A stretch of DNA of 64,000 nucleotides. It comes from Pachypanchax playfairii. Lineage: Eukaryota > Chordata > Actinopteri > Cyprinodontiformes > Aplocheilidae. The notes below the pieces were generated by a model that saw nothing but the letters and a program-made list of their open reading frames with translations, was not told the origin of the DNA and made no database searches. Below are positions 34,402 to 46,227 of this stretch, one piece after another. How positions within the stretch are numbered: position 1 is the first letter of the stretch; the number at the start of each line of letters is the position of its first letter. The DNA lies in assembly GCA_006937955.1 (NCBI GenBank), contig SSNP01000145.1, positions 323,356 to 387,355 on the forward strand. Direction: 5' to 3'. The position numbers were made by a program, and so were the translations under genes.

Positions 34402-35141
34402 TCATGGCTGCTTGGACTTCTGTACAGAAGCGGGAACGTCTGCAACATTATGCAGAAACTCATACAGCAGCTTAGTATTATTAGCATTCCCAAGTATTTC
34501 AGCTAGCTTCTGTTGACTGAGTTTGGCTATGTCTGCCAGGCTGTCAGCACTTTTGATCAGAGCCCTGTAGTTTTTTGTGCTAACTCCTGGCATTTTCAAC
34601 AGGAAGTCATAAGGTCCAGGGTTGTACAGGGCTGCTGATTCTGCAACCATGTCTGACTCAGCTGTGACTGCTTGGGCTGCTGAAGCATCAGGCTCAGGGC
34701 GGCCTTGTTTTAGATCCAGGAAGAGTTCGGCTGTGGCGTGTGGGGAGGGGCACCAAAGGATTCGAAGCCGAGGGAAGTGCAGGGTGAGTAGCGTCAGTTT
34801 TGAAGAAATGTCATTGGAAGAGATTTCAAAACGGAAATCCGACCGGGCCATTAAGGAGAACGGTTTAGCTGGGTCGAACTCGATGAGCAGCACTGGTTTT
34901 TTGTAGTAGCGCGTCATAGAGAGGCACTGGGTGTAGAGGCGGCCGCTCTGCAGCGAGCCAATCAGGTCACTCACGCTCTTGCGCTCGACGCAAGTGTCCG
35001 GAGTCAGGATGTAGTCGCCCACTTCGAGGGTGACGGGTTCGATGTCCAGTCCGCGGCGGTGAAGCAAGGAGGGAAGTTCACTGCGGAACTCGCGCATATC
35101 AACGATGACTCGTGAAGGCTCTTTCTGCTGCTCCTGTCCTC
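34402..35141 (-). CDS. ercc4: ercc4 last exon: nuclease and HhH domains
   Basis: Contains VDMREFRSELPSLLHRRG, then GDYILTPDTCVERKSVSDLI (catalytic GDxnERKx3D, metal-binding Asp and Glu present), YYKKPVLLIEFDP, SSKLTLLTLHFPRLRILWCP and the C-terminal helix-hairpin-helix pair. The stop is at 34402-34404. All key residues known from XPF are present. Confidence 0.96.
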
Positions 35142-38100
35142 CTGATTATTGGACAGAAAATTTAAAAAATAATAAATCTGTGACACTGAAAAACATAAAA
35201 AGAAAGAATTCCAACAGAATGAAAACAAACGTACCTGCTTTACGCGTGTTGGTTGTGGCATTGGCGGGCTCTAAATTTCTAACAAGGTCTAGGTTGGTGT
35301 CTTCTCGTCCCTCCCTCTCCTCTGGGATCACCATAGTAGCTTTTTCTCTACATAAAACACAAACAGCAATGATTCAAAATGCACCACAGACTGTAAAGTC
35401 CTTCAGGAGGAAGCTGAAGCTCAGACCTGATCAGATGTTCGAAAGCTTTCTTTTCTTTAGACAGTGTCGTCAGATACTTCTGTTCTTCTGTCGAGCCTCC
35501 GTAGATGAGGAAGTACACTCTGAGTGGCTTTCCAGGCCGGTTTGCTTTGTAGATCTCCAGCTGCCGAACAAAACTCAACTCTGCATCATACAGCACCACA
35601 AAGCTGGGCTCCACCTCGTGCAGCACTCGGGTCAAACTGTGGGGGTCGGTGCAGCCTTTCAGCGGGTGGATGACGGTCAGCGGTTCCTTCAGGACGCCAT
35701 AATAAGCATCAGATGACAGCTCTAACTTCAGCTGCTCCTCTTCTCCTTCCTCCATCAGATCATCCTCGTCTCCGCTGCTTCCCATCACCGCCGCCTCACC
35801 CGTCTCCTCATTCCCCATCATCTGGGTCAGAGTCAGGGACGGTCGGCTTTTGCCTTTTGTCAGTTTTTTCTTCGCAGGCTCTTTACCTTTGGCTCCTTTT
35901 TTGACCCAACCTTTTTCCTTTTTGAGCGAGTCGAGGTCAAATGCAGCAGCTGCAGCCGAGTCCTGTTTACCGATGGTGCGAGCATACAGTCGGTTCAGCA
36001 GCCGGTCCGAGCCGTGCCTGATGTACTGCTGCAGCTGGGCACAAGTCCGATCATCGCTGGCACAAATCAGCACACGACCTGTGGGAGATAAGTTAGACGA
36101 TTAAACCGTTACACTCAGTGAATCATCATCATGTAAAGCAAGAAGTAAATTCATTGACTCAAACTAATAAAACATGATTGAACGTTTATTTAATTATGTT
36201 CTTGCTGGCACCTTGTGCAGGAAATAAAACTCTGTATAATCCCCACAAGCTCATGATATTCTATATATATTATGCATGTGGCAGCACCGTCCTCTGACCT
36301 GGTTCATGTTCTGACTTCTTGTTCTCCTTCTCAATCTCTTCCAGCACCTCAGTCAGGGCCTCCCACTTTGGACTCTTCTCCAGAACCAACTCCCGTTTCG
36401 ACCCTAGAAGCCACACAGACTGAGTCTTTAATCATTTCACGGCATCTGATCTAACCAGTGAGCAGCTCTCAGTCACCTGACGTGGTGGACGACTTCTGTT
36501 TCTCTGCTTCTCCTCCTACTTTGAGTTTCTTTTGGTTCTCGGGAATGCGGTACACTCTGCTCCGAGCATTCACAAACATGGAGGTGCTCGAGTCCAAGAA
36601 CAACCAACCTAACAGGTTCGGTCACATGTGAACAAAGAGTTTCATATTCGACACTTTTCAGCTCGAGTATGTTTAGCTCACCTGAATTGGAGCCAAAAAT
36701 CTTTTGGCTGGAGTGCAGAGACTCAAGCAGGTTGAGGAAGGTGACACAGTCGTACTGAGTGAGGTAGAGTAGGAGAACTCTGAGCACCTTTAAATCCTGA
36801 ACCAGAGCTTTGGTTTTCGCTCCTAGTTGATGCCACAGAGGATCCAGGTAGTGACGAATAGTCTGGAAGTTAAAATATGAGTCACACTTATACTTCCTCA
36901 AGGTAGCATTTTATATGCTGAATGAACTGAAAGTTCACCAGAACATATTAATGAGTTATATTTGTCTGTAAGACCTTTTCAAATCCATTTCCAAGTGTGT
37001 TCTCCAGTGAAAGGTCCTCAGCTTCCAGAGTGGGGTTGTATCGCTTCAGCTCCTTTAGACAGGCACTCATGATGTCCAGAATAGAGCTCTGGATGGCCCT
37101 CATGGCTGGCGTTAATGACACGTGCAGCTCTACCACTTCTGGTTTGTGTTTGTCCAGTGCTGTGTTCACTGACGCCTGAAACCTGTCGGATGAAATCAAA
37201 AGAAATTAAGAGGTCAAAAAGGATGAAAAAGACATTCAACTGTTAAATATGGCAGCATATTAGGGTTGCTGAGACAACAGAACAAATTTGTTTTCAGTTT
37301 AAAGTCAAACGAACTATAAGCACCACCAAACACCAAAACAGCTGTCCACAACCTGCAAATAGCTCAGTAAATTTTAAACAATTTAAACTGCACTATGAGT
37401 TTTATTATAGAAAATAATAGTTAGGTATTGTTATAAGCTTCAAATATTTAAAAAGTATTCTGAGATTTATTTTGAAGGAGTAAATGCCTCGTGTTTGATG
37501 TTTTGTTGTACAACAGAAGCAGGCAGAGACACGTCGTGGATGAAATATATATATGCTAACGGTACCTGGGCCACAAGTAGAGCTTCTTGACAAAAAGGTT
37601 TCTCATGACACGTTCCACCTGACAGAAGCCAGAGGAGAAAGCTGTGGCCTTGTCAGTGAAAGCCTTAATGAAGCCGGTTTTATTCTTCTGTCTGAACAAA
37701 CGAAGGATGAACGCCTCCTGACACGACTCGATGATTTTATGGGCCCGATACACCAAGATGCCTGAGTGGAAAGAATCACAGAGATATAATAAATAAAGTT
37801 ATTCAGTGAAGTTTAAACAACTTCAAATGGCTGAAAAACATTCAAGACTTTTAAATCTGAGTTTTTTTTTTTAGTGAATTTTAGTTTGTGCTAAAAACAG
37901 CTGATTTAAAATGTGTTTTCTAAAAGTAAACTGCAGTTTCAAAACTGTTTTATCAATGTGATCAAATCTATGTGCTTTTATTTTTGTTAGAATCAGGTAC
38001 AAGATTAGCTTAAACTGTTTGTCTGTCTGTTAGCAGAATAAGTCACAAAGTTCTGGATGGATTCTGATGACATTTTCAGTAAAAGGTCAGAAATGATTCA

Positions 38101-40509
38101 AAGAAGAAGTGAGTGATTTTGGGGGGGGATTCGCCTCACCGACTGGATCCAGGAATGTTTTTTAAGGATTCTACATCATTGTGAGATAGAGCTGTTTTTA
38201 AACACATCTACATGTAACTCAATAATAAATAGTCCAGGTGCTCGATAAAAAATACAGGGTGAGTTCTGAACAGGTTCTACATGATACCAAGGACTGATCT
38301 GGATCAAGGACTGATCTGGATTGTTACAAAATTCCAGATTCTTTGATCCAGAAAAGACAGAAATAGAGAACCTTTTTATCACTACAAAAACAAATGATGG
38401 TATAAACCTGCAAAAAACACCAAAAGATAGTCGAGACTCAGACGCGTGTAACAGATTAACCTCCTTAACTAATAAAGAGATCAATGTGTTTTCATGGTCA
38501 ATGAATCTGATCATGTTGATACAACAAAGGTGAGACTTTTTGGTGTAAAATCACAATATGGAGGAACTGAGGTGCTCGATGAAGGTCTGAACTCTGAGTG
38601 ATTTTATAGTTTTGTAAATAAAACTCATATTCATTCATTTCTAAGTAAAAAGCTCAGTGATGTGTTTGAGATCATGTGACTACAGCTGTGACTCTTACAT
38701 TAACATTATATTGATTGTTGATTGTAATAACATGCGATTACAAGCACATAGATAAATATTACACAGTTACTCCTGCCAGATACAGATGAGATTCTGACCT
38801 GATATCACATGAGAGGGGATGCGGTCAGTGAGGAAGTCCACCACCAGGATTCTGCTGGTGACGAACAGAACCCCTCCCTCGGTGTAAACGTTGTAACGTT
38901 CAGCACTCTGAACATCACTGGTCACTGTTCTGGGCAGGTGGGTCACACCTTCTATTCGCAGCTGCTCTGTGAAATACTCCTGAGGGGAAAAGAAAACACG
39001 TTGTCTGTTTTAAAACCCCAGATTCATCCTCAATGTTTCAGATTTCTCAGCTTTTCCTTGTAACTTTATTCATCATTTCATTTAAATATTTACTAAAAGA
39101 CTGAAGTTTTAGTTACTGATGTTTAAAACATCAATTACAGTCAGAAATGACACAAATACTCTATAAAATGTTAAAACTCTATTCATTTTTTTTAATGATG
39201 ATAAGAATTAGTTTCAGAATGAGGTTTATTCAGCCCAGTATGTTACACACAGGGAGTTTGGCTCCAGTTCTCATTAGTTCATGTACTAACAGACATGTAA
39301 AGATAAATAAACATTATTAGACACATTCAGCAGCATCATCCACTATAAATGTCTGATCGGTGTTTGAAGCTGTTTATAAAGAAAAAATATATTTATTTCC
39401 ATGAGAGAAGAAGATATTTCTTCATTAAACATGTTTGTTCCACATGGTGATGGTTTGGGGGAAGAAACTGGTCTTGGGTCTTGTGGTTTTGGTGGACAGT
39501 GATCTGTAGCTCCGTCGAGAGGAGAAGGAAGAGGTGAGACCCTGGATGAAAAGGTACTGCCTTTTCCTGACTCTGGAGGAGTCTAGGTCCTGAATGGAGG
39601 AGTCTAGGTCCTGGATGGAGGGCAGATCAGCACCTGTGATCCTCTTTGTAGACATGATAGTTGCCTGTAGTCTCTTTCACTTAACTAATATGAATAGTAA
39701 TGGGGGACAAGGATGGAGGCTCCTCCTGACGTCCGCTGATTTCTCCACAGATTTTAGAGTGTTGAGCTCTAGATGGTTCTGACTGCACCAGAAGACCAGC
39801 TGTTCCACTTCCTGTCAGTAAGTACCAGTGCTGATGATCCAGATGCTGGATGTTATTTTTCCCGAGCCTCACCTGCTGCATCCTGTCTGTCAGAAAGTTT
39901 GTGATCCCCTAACAGGTGGAGGCTGAGATAGTTAAGACAGGAGGACTTCCGGGAGGATGGTGCTAAATTCTGGGCTGAAGTCCATGAGCATCCTGACGTA
40001 TGTCCCTGCAGTGTTGAGGTGTTGCAGGATTTAATGCCGCCCCATGTTGACTGGCTGCATCATCCACTGACCTGTTTGCCCTGTGTTGTTTAGTCTCCTG
40101 AAGAACTGACATACCTCCTGCTTTTAGTGATAATGTGAAATAATTTAGTAATAATTATGTCAGATGCTCTAATTCTTGGGTCACAACTAGCAAGTTATTG
40201 GACATATAGCTTATATCCTTTAATAAATTAATAACATAAAGAAAAGATGAAGAAGCAAATGAATAGATGTGTATATTAGCAGGTAAATTAGCCACCAAGC
40301 TAGCATGTGGGTAGCTAATCTAATGTCCTGACCTGTTCAGCTGTGGTTGTGTTGAGTAGCAGAACCAGGCTGCCCTTCTCCGAGTAAACCCGCATGAACT
40401 GCAGAAGAATGCGGTCTATCCCCAGACCCTCAGCCGCCACCAGCAACCCGTCACAACCGAAGAGACTCAAAAACATTTCGGTCTCAAACTCCAGCAGCGG
40501 GCCCGCCAT
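34402..40509 (-). CDS. ercc4: DNA repair endonuclease XPF, 894 aa
   Basis: Exons in transcript order: 40509-40333, 38979-38799, 37761-37566, 37182-36975, 36862-36682, 36608-36477, 36403-36299, 36078-35427, 35347-35235, 35141-34402. All keep phase and sum to 2685 nt, close to the human protein (916 aa). XPF pairs with ERCC1 to cut the 5' side of lesions in nucleotide excision repair and also acts in interstrand crosslink repair. Seen here: an inactive helicase-like N-terminal half, for example FGCDGLLVAAEGLG and RTLL-type helices; the nuclease motif GDYILTPDTCVERKSVSD with Asp691 and Glu701-Arg-Lys703, intact; and a C-terminal double helix-hairpin-helix (about 824-878, PGPYDFLLKMPGV) for ERCC1 binding. 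The gene looks fully functional. The donor of exon 4 (AAGGTCTTA) is weak. Confidence 0.96.
35235..35347 (-). CDS. ercc4: ercc4 penultimate exon
   Basis: Codes for EKATMVIPEEREGREDTNLD and on to NTRKAG, a conserved linker between the helicase-like half and the nuclease domain. The acceptor TATGTAG at 35348-35350 was chosen because it keeps phase and yields LIREKA, the family wording. Confidence 0.9.
35427..36078 (-). CDS. ercc4: ercc4 large exon: end of helicase-like domain
   Basis: Starts RVLICASDDRTC and runs through a Lys-rich and acidic, poorly conserved insert to SSDAYYGVLKEPLTVIHPLK, TRVLHEVEPSFVVLYDAELS, FVRQLEIYKANRPGKPLRVY and FLIYGGSTEEQKYLTTL. These blocks are characteristic of XPF. 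The central insert, with SLTLTQMMG, is shorter than in human. Confidence 0.95.
36299..36403 (-). CDS. ercc4: ercc4 exon 7
   Basis: A 105-nt exon coding for SKRELVLEKSPKWEALTEVL and EEIEKENKKSEHEP. It is Lys/Glu-rich and matches the XPF segment before RVLICASDD. The signals are TTCTAG and AGGTCAGAG. Confidence 0.9.
36477..36608 (-). CDS. ercc4: ercc4 exon 6
   Basis: Codes for GWLFLDSSTSMFVNARSRVY then a Lys-rich tail. The first codon is split with exon 5 to give SGWLFL, a strongly conserved XPF phrase. Confidence 0.92.
36682..36862 (-). CDS. ercc4: ercc4 exon 5
   Basis: Codes for TIRHYLDPLWHQLGAKTKAL, then VLLLYLTQYDCVTFLNLLES. These are hallmark blocks of the XPF helicase-like region. Confidence 0.94.
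36975..37182 (-). CDS. ercc4: ercc4 exon 4
   Basis: Codes for FQASVNTALDKHKPEVVELH and ILDIMSACLKELKRYNP, ending GNGFEK at an unusual donor (GTCTTA). Confidence 0.92.
37566..37761 (-). CDS. ercc4: ercc4 exon 3
   Basis: Codes for ILVYRAHKIIESCQEAFILR and VERVMRNLFVKKLYLWPR, conserved XPF blocks. The acceptor is CCACTCAG and the donor CAGGTACCG. Confidence 0.94.
38010..38165 (+). mobile_element. Degraded relative of the CCTCCGCCAAGG repeat in ercc4 intron 2
   Basis: Shares the GTTTGTCTGTCTGTTAGCAG block, a CATTTTCAGTAAAAGGTC-like stretch and a GATTTTGGGGGG stretch with 29386-29645, but lacks clear ends. It lies between ercc4 exons 2 and 3. Confidence 0.55.
38799..38979 (-). CDS. ercc4: ercc4 exon 2
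   Basis: Codes for EYFTEQLRIEGVTHLPRTVT and GVLFVTSRILVVDFLTDRIP. The VTSRILVVDFLTDRIP block is diagnostic of XPF. Confidence 0.95.
39420..40080 (-). mobile_element. Truncated LINE reverse-transcriptase fragment in ercc4 intron 1
   Basis: On the minus strand, broken frames resemble L2/CR1/Rex1-type LINE ORF2: an ANRSVDDA-like motif near 40075, a QLV.WC...LELNTLKS.E-like stretch near 39780, and the C-terminal ITGADLPSIQDLDSS...SLSTKTTRPKTSFFPQTITM in the frame 39655-39425. There are many frameshifts. A 24-bp direct duplication (39573-39620) repeats SIQDLDSS. It is in the same orientation as ercc4. Confidence 0.75.
40333..40509 (-). CDS. ercc4: ercc4 exon 1 (start codon)
   Basis: The ATG at 40509 reads MAGPLLEFETEMFLSLFGCD and ends TTTAEQ in phase 0. 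The context is CAACATGGC. The N-terminus matches the XPF family in length and wording. Confidence 0.94.
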
Positions 40510-40619
40510 GTTGAAATCAATAAAACTGTTATAAAAATATTAAACTGACACTCATCCCCAATGCAGTGAACAAAAAGTGGGAGAGGCAGCTGCAGAAACA
40601 ACCTGTGTGAAAATATTTT

Positions 40620-40715
40620 GAAGCTGTTCAGTGCTCACATCCGGTGACAACAAAGACGCGACGTACAAATCATAGTGAGTGACGCTTAGAGCGCCTCCTT
40701 CCGGTAGGAAGAAGC
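40620..40715 (-). promoter_or_regulatory. ercc4: Probable ercc4 promoter
   Basis: On the minus strand, two ETS-type sites (ACCGGAAGG from 40697-40705 and ACCGGATGT from 40637-40645) flank a CpG-rich stretch with GTACGTCGCGTC, about 110-200 bases upstream of the ATG. No TATA box is seen. ETS sites fit a housekeeping repair gene. Confidence 0.55.
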
Positions 40716-40719
40716 ATGG

Positions 40720-42780
40720 CAGTTCTGTTTGGTATTAAAAAACATTATTTCATGTTATTTCACAGCCTTTTTTAAATAAAAATATCAATTTTGTGACTTT
40801 GTTATTTCTTCGTGCTTACATATCCAATGATAAGTAAAAAACAATGTTTTCTTTTAGAATCACAAGAAAACTAACAAAATGTTACCAAGACTTTTCCTAA
40901 CAAGAGAAAAAAACAAATTTATCAAATTTATTCCTTAGGCTTGGAACTGTTTCACAACATGAATTATTAAAAAAATTAATAGTTTTAAGGGTTTTAAAAT
41001 CTCATCTTAAACATTCTTTTTCTTTTTTGTTTAGTTTTTTTTTTTTATTTAACCAGATAAGAACTGTAAATTAGCCATGGGACAGAAGTCCTTCACACAG
41101 ATTTACTGCTACTTTATACAATATGTTTGTATTGTTCTGAATACATTTAAATTGTCAATAAAAGAAATAAGAAAATAATGAATGATTGGAGAAAAAAACA
41201 CAAAATTCATATAAATATTTCAGTTTATTTCACTAAATTACATGTTTTATTTTCAAACCTTTGAATGACATTTAAATATTTATTAGTTCTCTAACCTGTC
41301 ATCAGTCTGACTGCAGCTAAGATACTAACTGTTCATATATACTGTAAAAAAAACTTCTTCAAAAAATCAGGATGAATGAAAAACTGGAGTCGACACAGTT
41401 ATTCCAAAAATTGCTTAAAATTTTGTGGCTTTAATGTAACAAAATGTGGAAAAGTTCAAAGGGTATAAATCATTTCACAGGGCATGTGGGAACTTTAAAT
41501 AGACATTGATCTAAAAATTTGAGGGTGGGATAAATAAAAAAAAGGAACTTCTTCAGTGTATGAAAGAAATGTTTACTAATCAAATATTTGTGAAAAAATG
41601 CAACAACAACAAAAAAACTCAAGAAGAAGCAGATATATCTCATTTGATGCCACATATTTAGCTTCAAAAATATTTTTCTGGGTTGTTTTTGTTTTTAAAT
41701 GAGCTTTTAAGTTGAAGTTTTTTGATCACAATTGAAATCTTGTTTTTTTTTTTACATTTACAACATGATACATGGATCTGTTCCTACATCTGTTTGGTCC
41801 TGTGATGATTAATTTACATTTCAAGTGATTTCAGTGTATTATGAATGAACAGGAGGTGTGAAGCTGATAAACCTTTCTGATGAGACAGCACATAAACATT
41901 AACAGCTGAGTGCACATATGCTGAAAATCCAAGCCATGCACTTCCATGATGGAGCCTTTAGAGAGCAGTGGAACTCTTTGTTTTGTTCCTTCCTGCATTT
42001 ACAAGCATGTTGATTCTTCTTAGAAACAATCAACAGCTTAAAATTAGGAAAACAACATAAAGCTAAAGTGATGATGTAACATAAAGTCCTACGGATGCAG
42101 AATAACTCGTTCTGGATCGTGTTTTCAGTTTTATTGTTGATGGAATTCAATCACAATGATCCCTAAATGTACTTATTGGAAACAGTCTGGTTTCCCCCAT
42201 CGCCAGGCCGGTTGGCAGATGTGACGGACTGAAGTGAAAACCGTGCATCTGCTTCTCTTTGCGCCAAGTGAGACAAGCAAAACTGCTCGTTTGGTAGCTG
42301 ATGTGCATCTTGAGATCACGGTTGGTGTGGCAGCACCGTAAATGAGAGGAGAACAGCTTGAAATTGATGGCAGCCTTGAGGATAAAATAAGATGAGATAT
42401 TTAACACTGCCTGGCTGACTGCAGTGTAGGAGGGGAAAGAGAGACCCACACAAAAAAAGAAAACAGCCGAAGGCTCATACATCCCTCCAGTCCTTATAGG
42501 GAAAGAAGGAAACAGTAAAGTTCTGTTTTGAATGGAACTAAAGGGCCAACTCAAGTCCTCCAGGGGTTATTGTCACTTATAAATGTGACCAGATTAACAG
42601 CCAGTGTTTGTTGAGTGTCCTCAAGAACAATAAATGGGTTTCTTGCTTGTGAAGAATTTTGAATTAACCCTTCAGTGCCGAATGTGCCACATCTAATCAA
42701 TCTGTAAATTTCTTTGAGCTCTACTTCTTCCACAGGGTTCTGAGAGTCCTCAAAAATCTGTAGTGTGGAACCTTTTTTAT
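40720..42780. other. AT-rich region upstream of ercc4, no gene seen
   Basis: Dominated by poly-A and poly-T tracts. Frames such as 42147-42554 (minus) show no domain, no splice context and no codon pattern. Confidence 0.5.
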
Positions 42781-42837
42781 GACTTCTGCCCTCTGGTGGA
42801 GGATCCAGGTACTACAAGAGGGCAAGAGATAATTAGG

Positions 42838-43620
42838 CCCTCATTCATTTCATTTCATTTCATTTCATTTCATTTCATTTCATTTTCATTTATTTATTTA
42901 TAAAGCATGTTCCACTACCATTCAATGAGGCAAAAGTGCTTTACACCAGAAGCACAAATATAAAAGATACAGTCATAAAATGACAAAAACAGTAAAAATA
43001 AACAATAAAAATAAGGAGCAGCTAGGCAGAAAATATAGCACGATAGTGCAGGGACAACGTGGCTTTAAAACTGTGTAAAGACGGAGCATCTCTGATAGTG
43101 GGCGCCAATTGATTCCAAAGTTTTGGGGTCAGCACAGCCAACGCACGATCACCCAGAAACTTACATCTGGTTCTTGGAACCAGCAACCCACACTGGTCTG
43201 ACGAACGAAGGTTTTTTTTGGGGGGGAATATTTTAAAAGTAAGCTGGAAAGATAAAATGGAGTCGTACCTGCCAAAGACTGAAAAACATGAACAAGGATC
43301 TTAATGAGGATCAGGTATCGTACAGGCAGCCACTTCAAAGAAACAAGAATCAGGGTCACATGTTCACATTTTTTTGCACCACAAAACAATCTGGCCTCTG
43401 CATTTTGGATTAGCTTTGCCACTGAAGCGTTACATAATCCAGCATATAAAGAACTGCAATAGTTTAATCTGGACAAAACAAAGGCATGTGTGACAATCTC
43501 CAGGTTCATACGGCGGTGCCTCTTATTCTCCACCTCTAAATGAGCTTCTTTACTGGTAGATTTAATTTTCAGATGTGAACTATCATCACAGTTTTGTGGC
43601 GTTTCCGGTATCCATGGCAA
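42838..43620 (-). mobile_element. 5'-truncated L2-like LINE, 3' end with (GAAAT)n tail
   Basis: The minus-strand frame 43620-43129 contains HAFVLSRLNYCSSLYAGLCN, LIQNAEARLF, LVSLKWLPVRYLILIKILVH and GTTPFYLSSLLLKYSP, the C-terminal region of LINE ORF2. A 3' UTR follows and ends in a (TCATT)n run on plus, (GAAAT)n in the element's own orientation, a tail typical of L2-type LINEs. The 5' part is missing. Confidence 0.85.
42841..42900. repeat. (TCATT)n microsatellite
   Basis: About nine TCATT units then (TTTA)n, forming the 3' tail of the LINE fragment. Confidence 0.92.
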
Positions 43621-43686
43621 TAGTATTCCGATAAACCCCGCCCCTCATTGAAAATGAATGGAAAACACTACAAAAACAGCTCAAAG

Positions 43687-43992
43687 CAGGACCGGTTCTG
43701 GGCATAGGCAGACTAGGCAATCGCCTAGGGCGCCCTCTGCTGGAGGGGGAGCCAAATTCTCCTTTTTTTTTTTTTTTAGACAAACTGTTGGACACACCAT
43801 TCATCTCATGTATAGAGCAAAATAACTAATAATTAAATATCTATCTGTATCTATCATTTCTACTGTTCATTTTAGTATAGATAAATATTTTTTGCAATGT
43901 AATCCAGTTATTATGTTGTTTCTGTTCTCGGCAGTAGGGGGCACCAAAATCCCTTTTCGCCTAGGGCACCATGCAGCTCAGGGCCGGCCCTG
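43687..43992. mobile_element. hAT-type MITE with perfect 8-bp target duplication
   Basis: The left end is CAGGACCGGTTCTGGGCATA and the reverse complement of the right end is CAGGGCCGGCCCTGAGC. Both are followed by a block containing GCCTAGGGCGCC or its complement. GCTCAAAG flanks the element exactly on each side (43679-43686 and 43993-44000). An 8-bp duplication and CAGGG ends define hAT elements. At 306 bp it carries no transposase. Confidence 0.9.
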
Positions 43993-45449
43993 GCTCAAAG
44001 CATGACCTTTTTTCCAGAGTTCACACTGTCAACATCTCACTTTCATCTGGTCCCAAAACATGGGTCTATCCCAGGTGATCGTGGCAACGCCATTCACAAA
44101 TTCACAAATGCACCCCACTGAGCGCTCACACAGAACCTACACACATAAATGTTACCAGTTGGTTCACAAGACGCATCCACAGCTGCAGCTGGAGGTCTTC
44201 ATGTCCATTTTCTTACAGAGAGTAAACAATTAAGAATTAACACTAATGTCTGCTAACATTGTTCACTGTCCTACTAAAACCTGCTTTTCTAGATTTTAAG
44301 TGTTTCTGTATCAAATATCTTGTTAAAAGAGACACTTTATAAACGTGAAACAGGAAAAATCTACAATCAAGATTTCTTGAAAGTTTGTACTTAATGTCTC
44401 ATTGTAGTTTCTTCTTACTAGCAGGTTTCTGACAAGGACAATTTATCTGAATTTATTTCTAGAGCTAACGGGAGCATCAGCCAAAGAATCTGGGCTGTCT
44501 GTGGGAAGAAATTATAAACAGTGAATAAACGTAAGTGTGGATGTTTTATAAAAGTTTTGGACCTTTTTACCGTTCAGGTGTTGCTGCTTCTCATCCAAAG
44601 GACTGGGCTCATTTACAATTTTGCTAATAAACACAATCATGAATAAAGACTGAAATCAAAACATCCTCCAACAGCAACTTCTTCTAACCATCCAAGAACA
44701 GTTTGATGAAGAACAATCCTTTCCAGTACGACGGAGCTCCGGTTCATCAGGTCGAAGTGAGAACTGAAAACCTTAAACGTTTGGGTAAAAAAGTCCCCAG
44801 ATCTGAAAGTAGTACAATTTTTATAAAACTTTAAGCTTCTGTATTGAAACTTGTCTAAGTGGAAACTCACTGAAAAACATGTTCGGCTTCATATTAGACA
44901 CTCTGGACCCTCCGATGGCTTTAATATAGACTAAATAACTTCAGTAATTCAGGTCACAGCAGGAAGTGGTGCTCTGGTGATTTATGCTGCCCTGATGAAA
45001 AATGCCTCCATAGTACAAATTTACAACTTATTTCATAATGAGAAGTTTATACAGTATTCTTGTTTATGGTGCTCGTGTTCTGTTAATTATTTAAACATAT
45101 TTTTATGATCCTTCCCTGATATTTTCTATATAAAAGCCCTCTGGGTCCTTATCGGCCATTGTTGGGTCCTTCTTCTCTGGGTGTGTCCAAACATTTGCCT
45201 GTTGCTCTGACAATATAAAGAAAGTAAAAATAACATCATATTTAGTGTTTCTGTCCTGGGAGAATTTATTTGATAGGTAAAATATATTTATGGAAAAATA
45301 TAGAAACAAAAATAAACAATAAATCTGTTTATTGAAGTCAAGACTGTGGAACGGTACATGTGCAGAAGGAATCGGCAACACATATCAACAGGGAGCATAT
45401 TTCTACAGAACACCGGTTTGAGCACGGTTGTGGAAAAGTTATTTAGTAC

Positions 45450-45730
45450 TGATTTAATCCAATTGAGAACTTGTGGTCAATCCTCAAGAAGCAGGTGAAC
45501 AAACAAAAAGCAAGTAATTCTGACAAACTCCAGCATCAGTTATGACGGAATGAATCAGTCAGTATTTGGACCAGAAGTTGATTGACAGCAGGGTGAACTG
45601 CAGAGGTCTTGAACAGGAAGGTCCAACACTGTGTCAATAAAAGCCTTTAAACCTTATGAAGTTTGTAATTAAACTTCCACATTCACAGAAACAACTGACG
45701 TTGTAAAAACACTGAAGCCGTAAACTTTGT
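45450..45730 (+). mobile_element. Degenerate Tc1-like transposase 3' fragment
   Basis: On the plus strand, near 45457, the translation gives NPIENLWSILKKQ-like wording with the AsnProIleGluAsn motif, then VNKQKASNSDKLQ, typical of the C-terminal end of Tc1/mariner transposases. It is followed by CAATAAAAGCCTTTAAACCT, as at the right end of Tc1 elements. Stops interrupt it and the left end is not recognised. Confidence 0.6.
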
Positions 45731-46227
45731 GAAAATCATGTGTCATTCTAAAACTTTTTGTCGTGACTTTAAGGTCGTTAGGAAACAGTGAATCAAAACA
45801 AAAACACAACCTTCAATCATGTGGTTGTTATTGTCATTTAAAAAAAGAAAAGTGTTACCAAGATCTTGACACATCGGGGGATTAGCCCGAACAATATAAT
45901 CTGGATTATATTTCCAATGTGCACCATCAAGGTCCATTTTTAAAACCAGCCACTGAAATATTCAGCAAACATTCTCAAAATTAAAGGAACTTAAGGCAGC
46001 TTTACAAAATCTGACTCAGTGCTGCTGCGACAGGCGCTGTGGCTAACTGCAGCCACCAGCCAAGCCGGCACGGGAGCGCGCACAGACACTTTACAGACTG
46101 TTCGTCTTCACAGCACTGCACCGGGGAGGCTAACATACTTCACGTCAGGTCTCTCCACTCTGTTATTTGATTTGATCTCATCATTTTCATACTGTATCAG
46201 GCTCTAAACACGACCTATAATGTTTTC

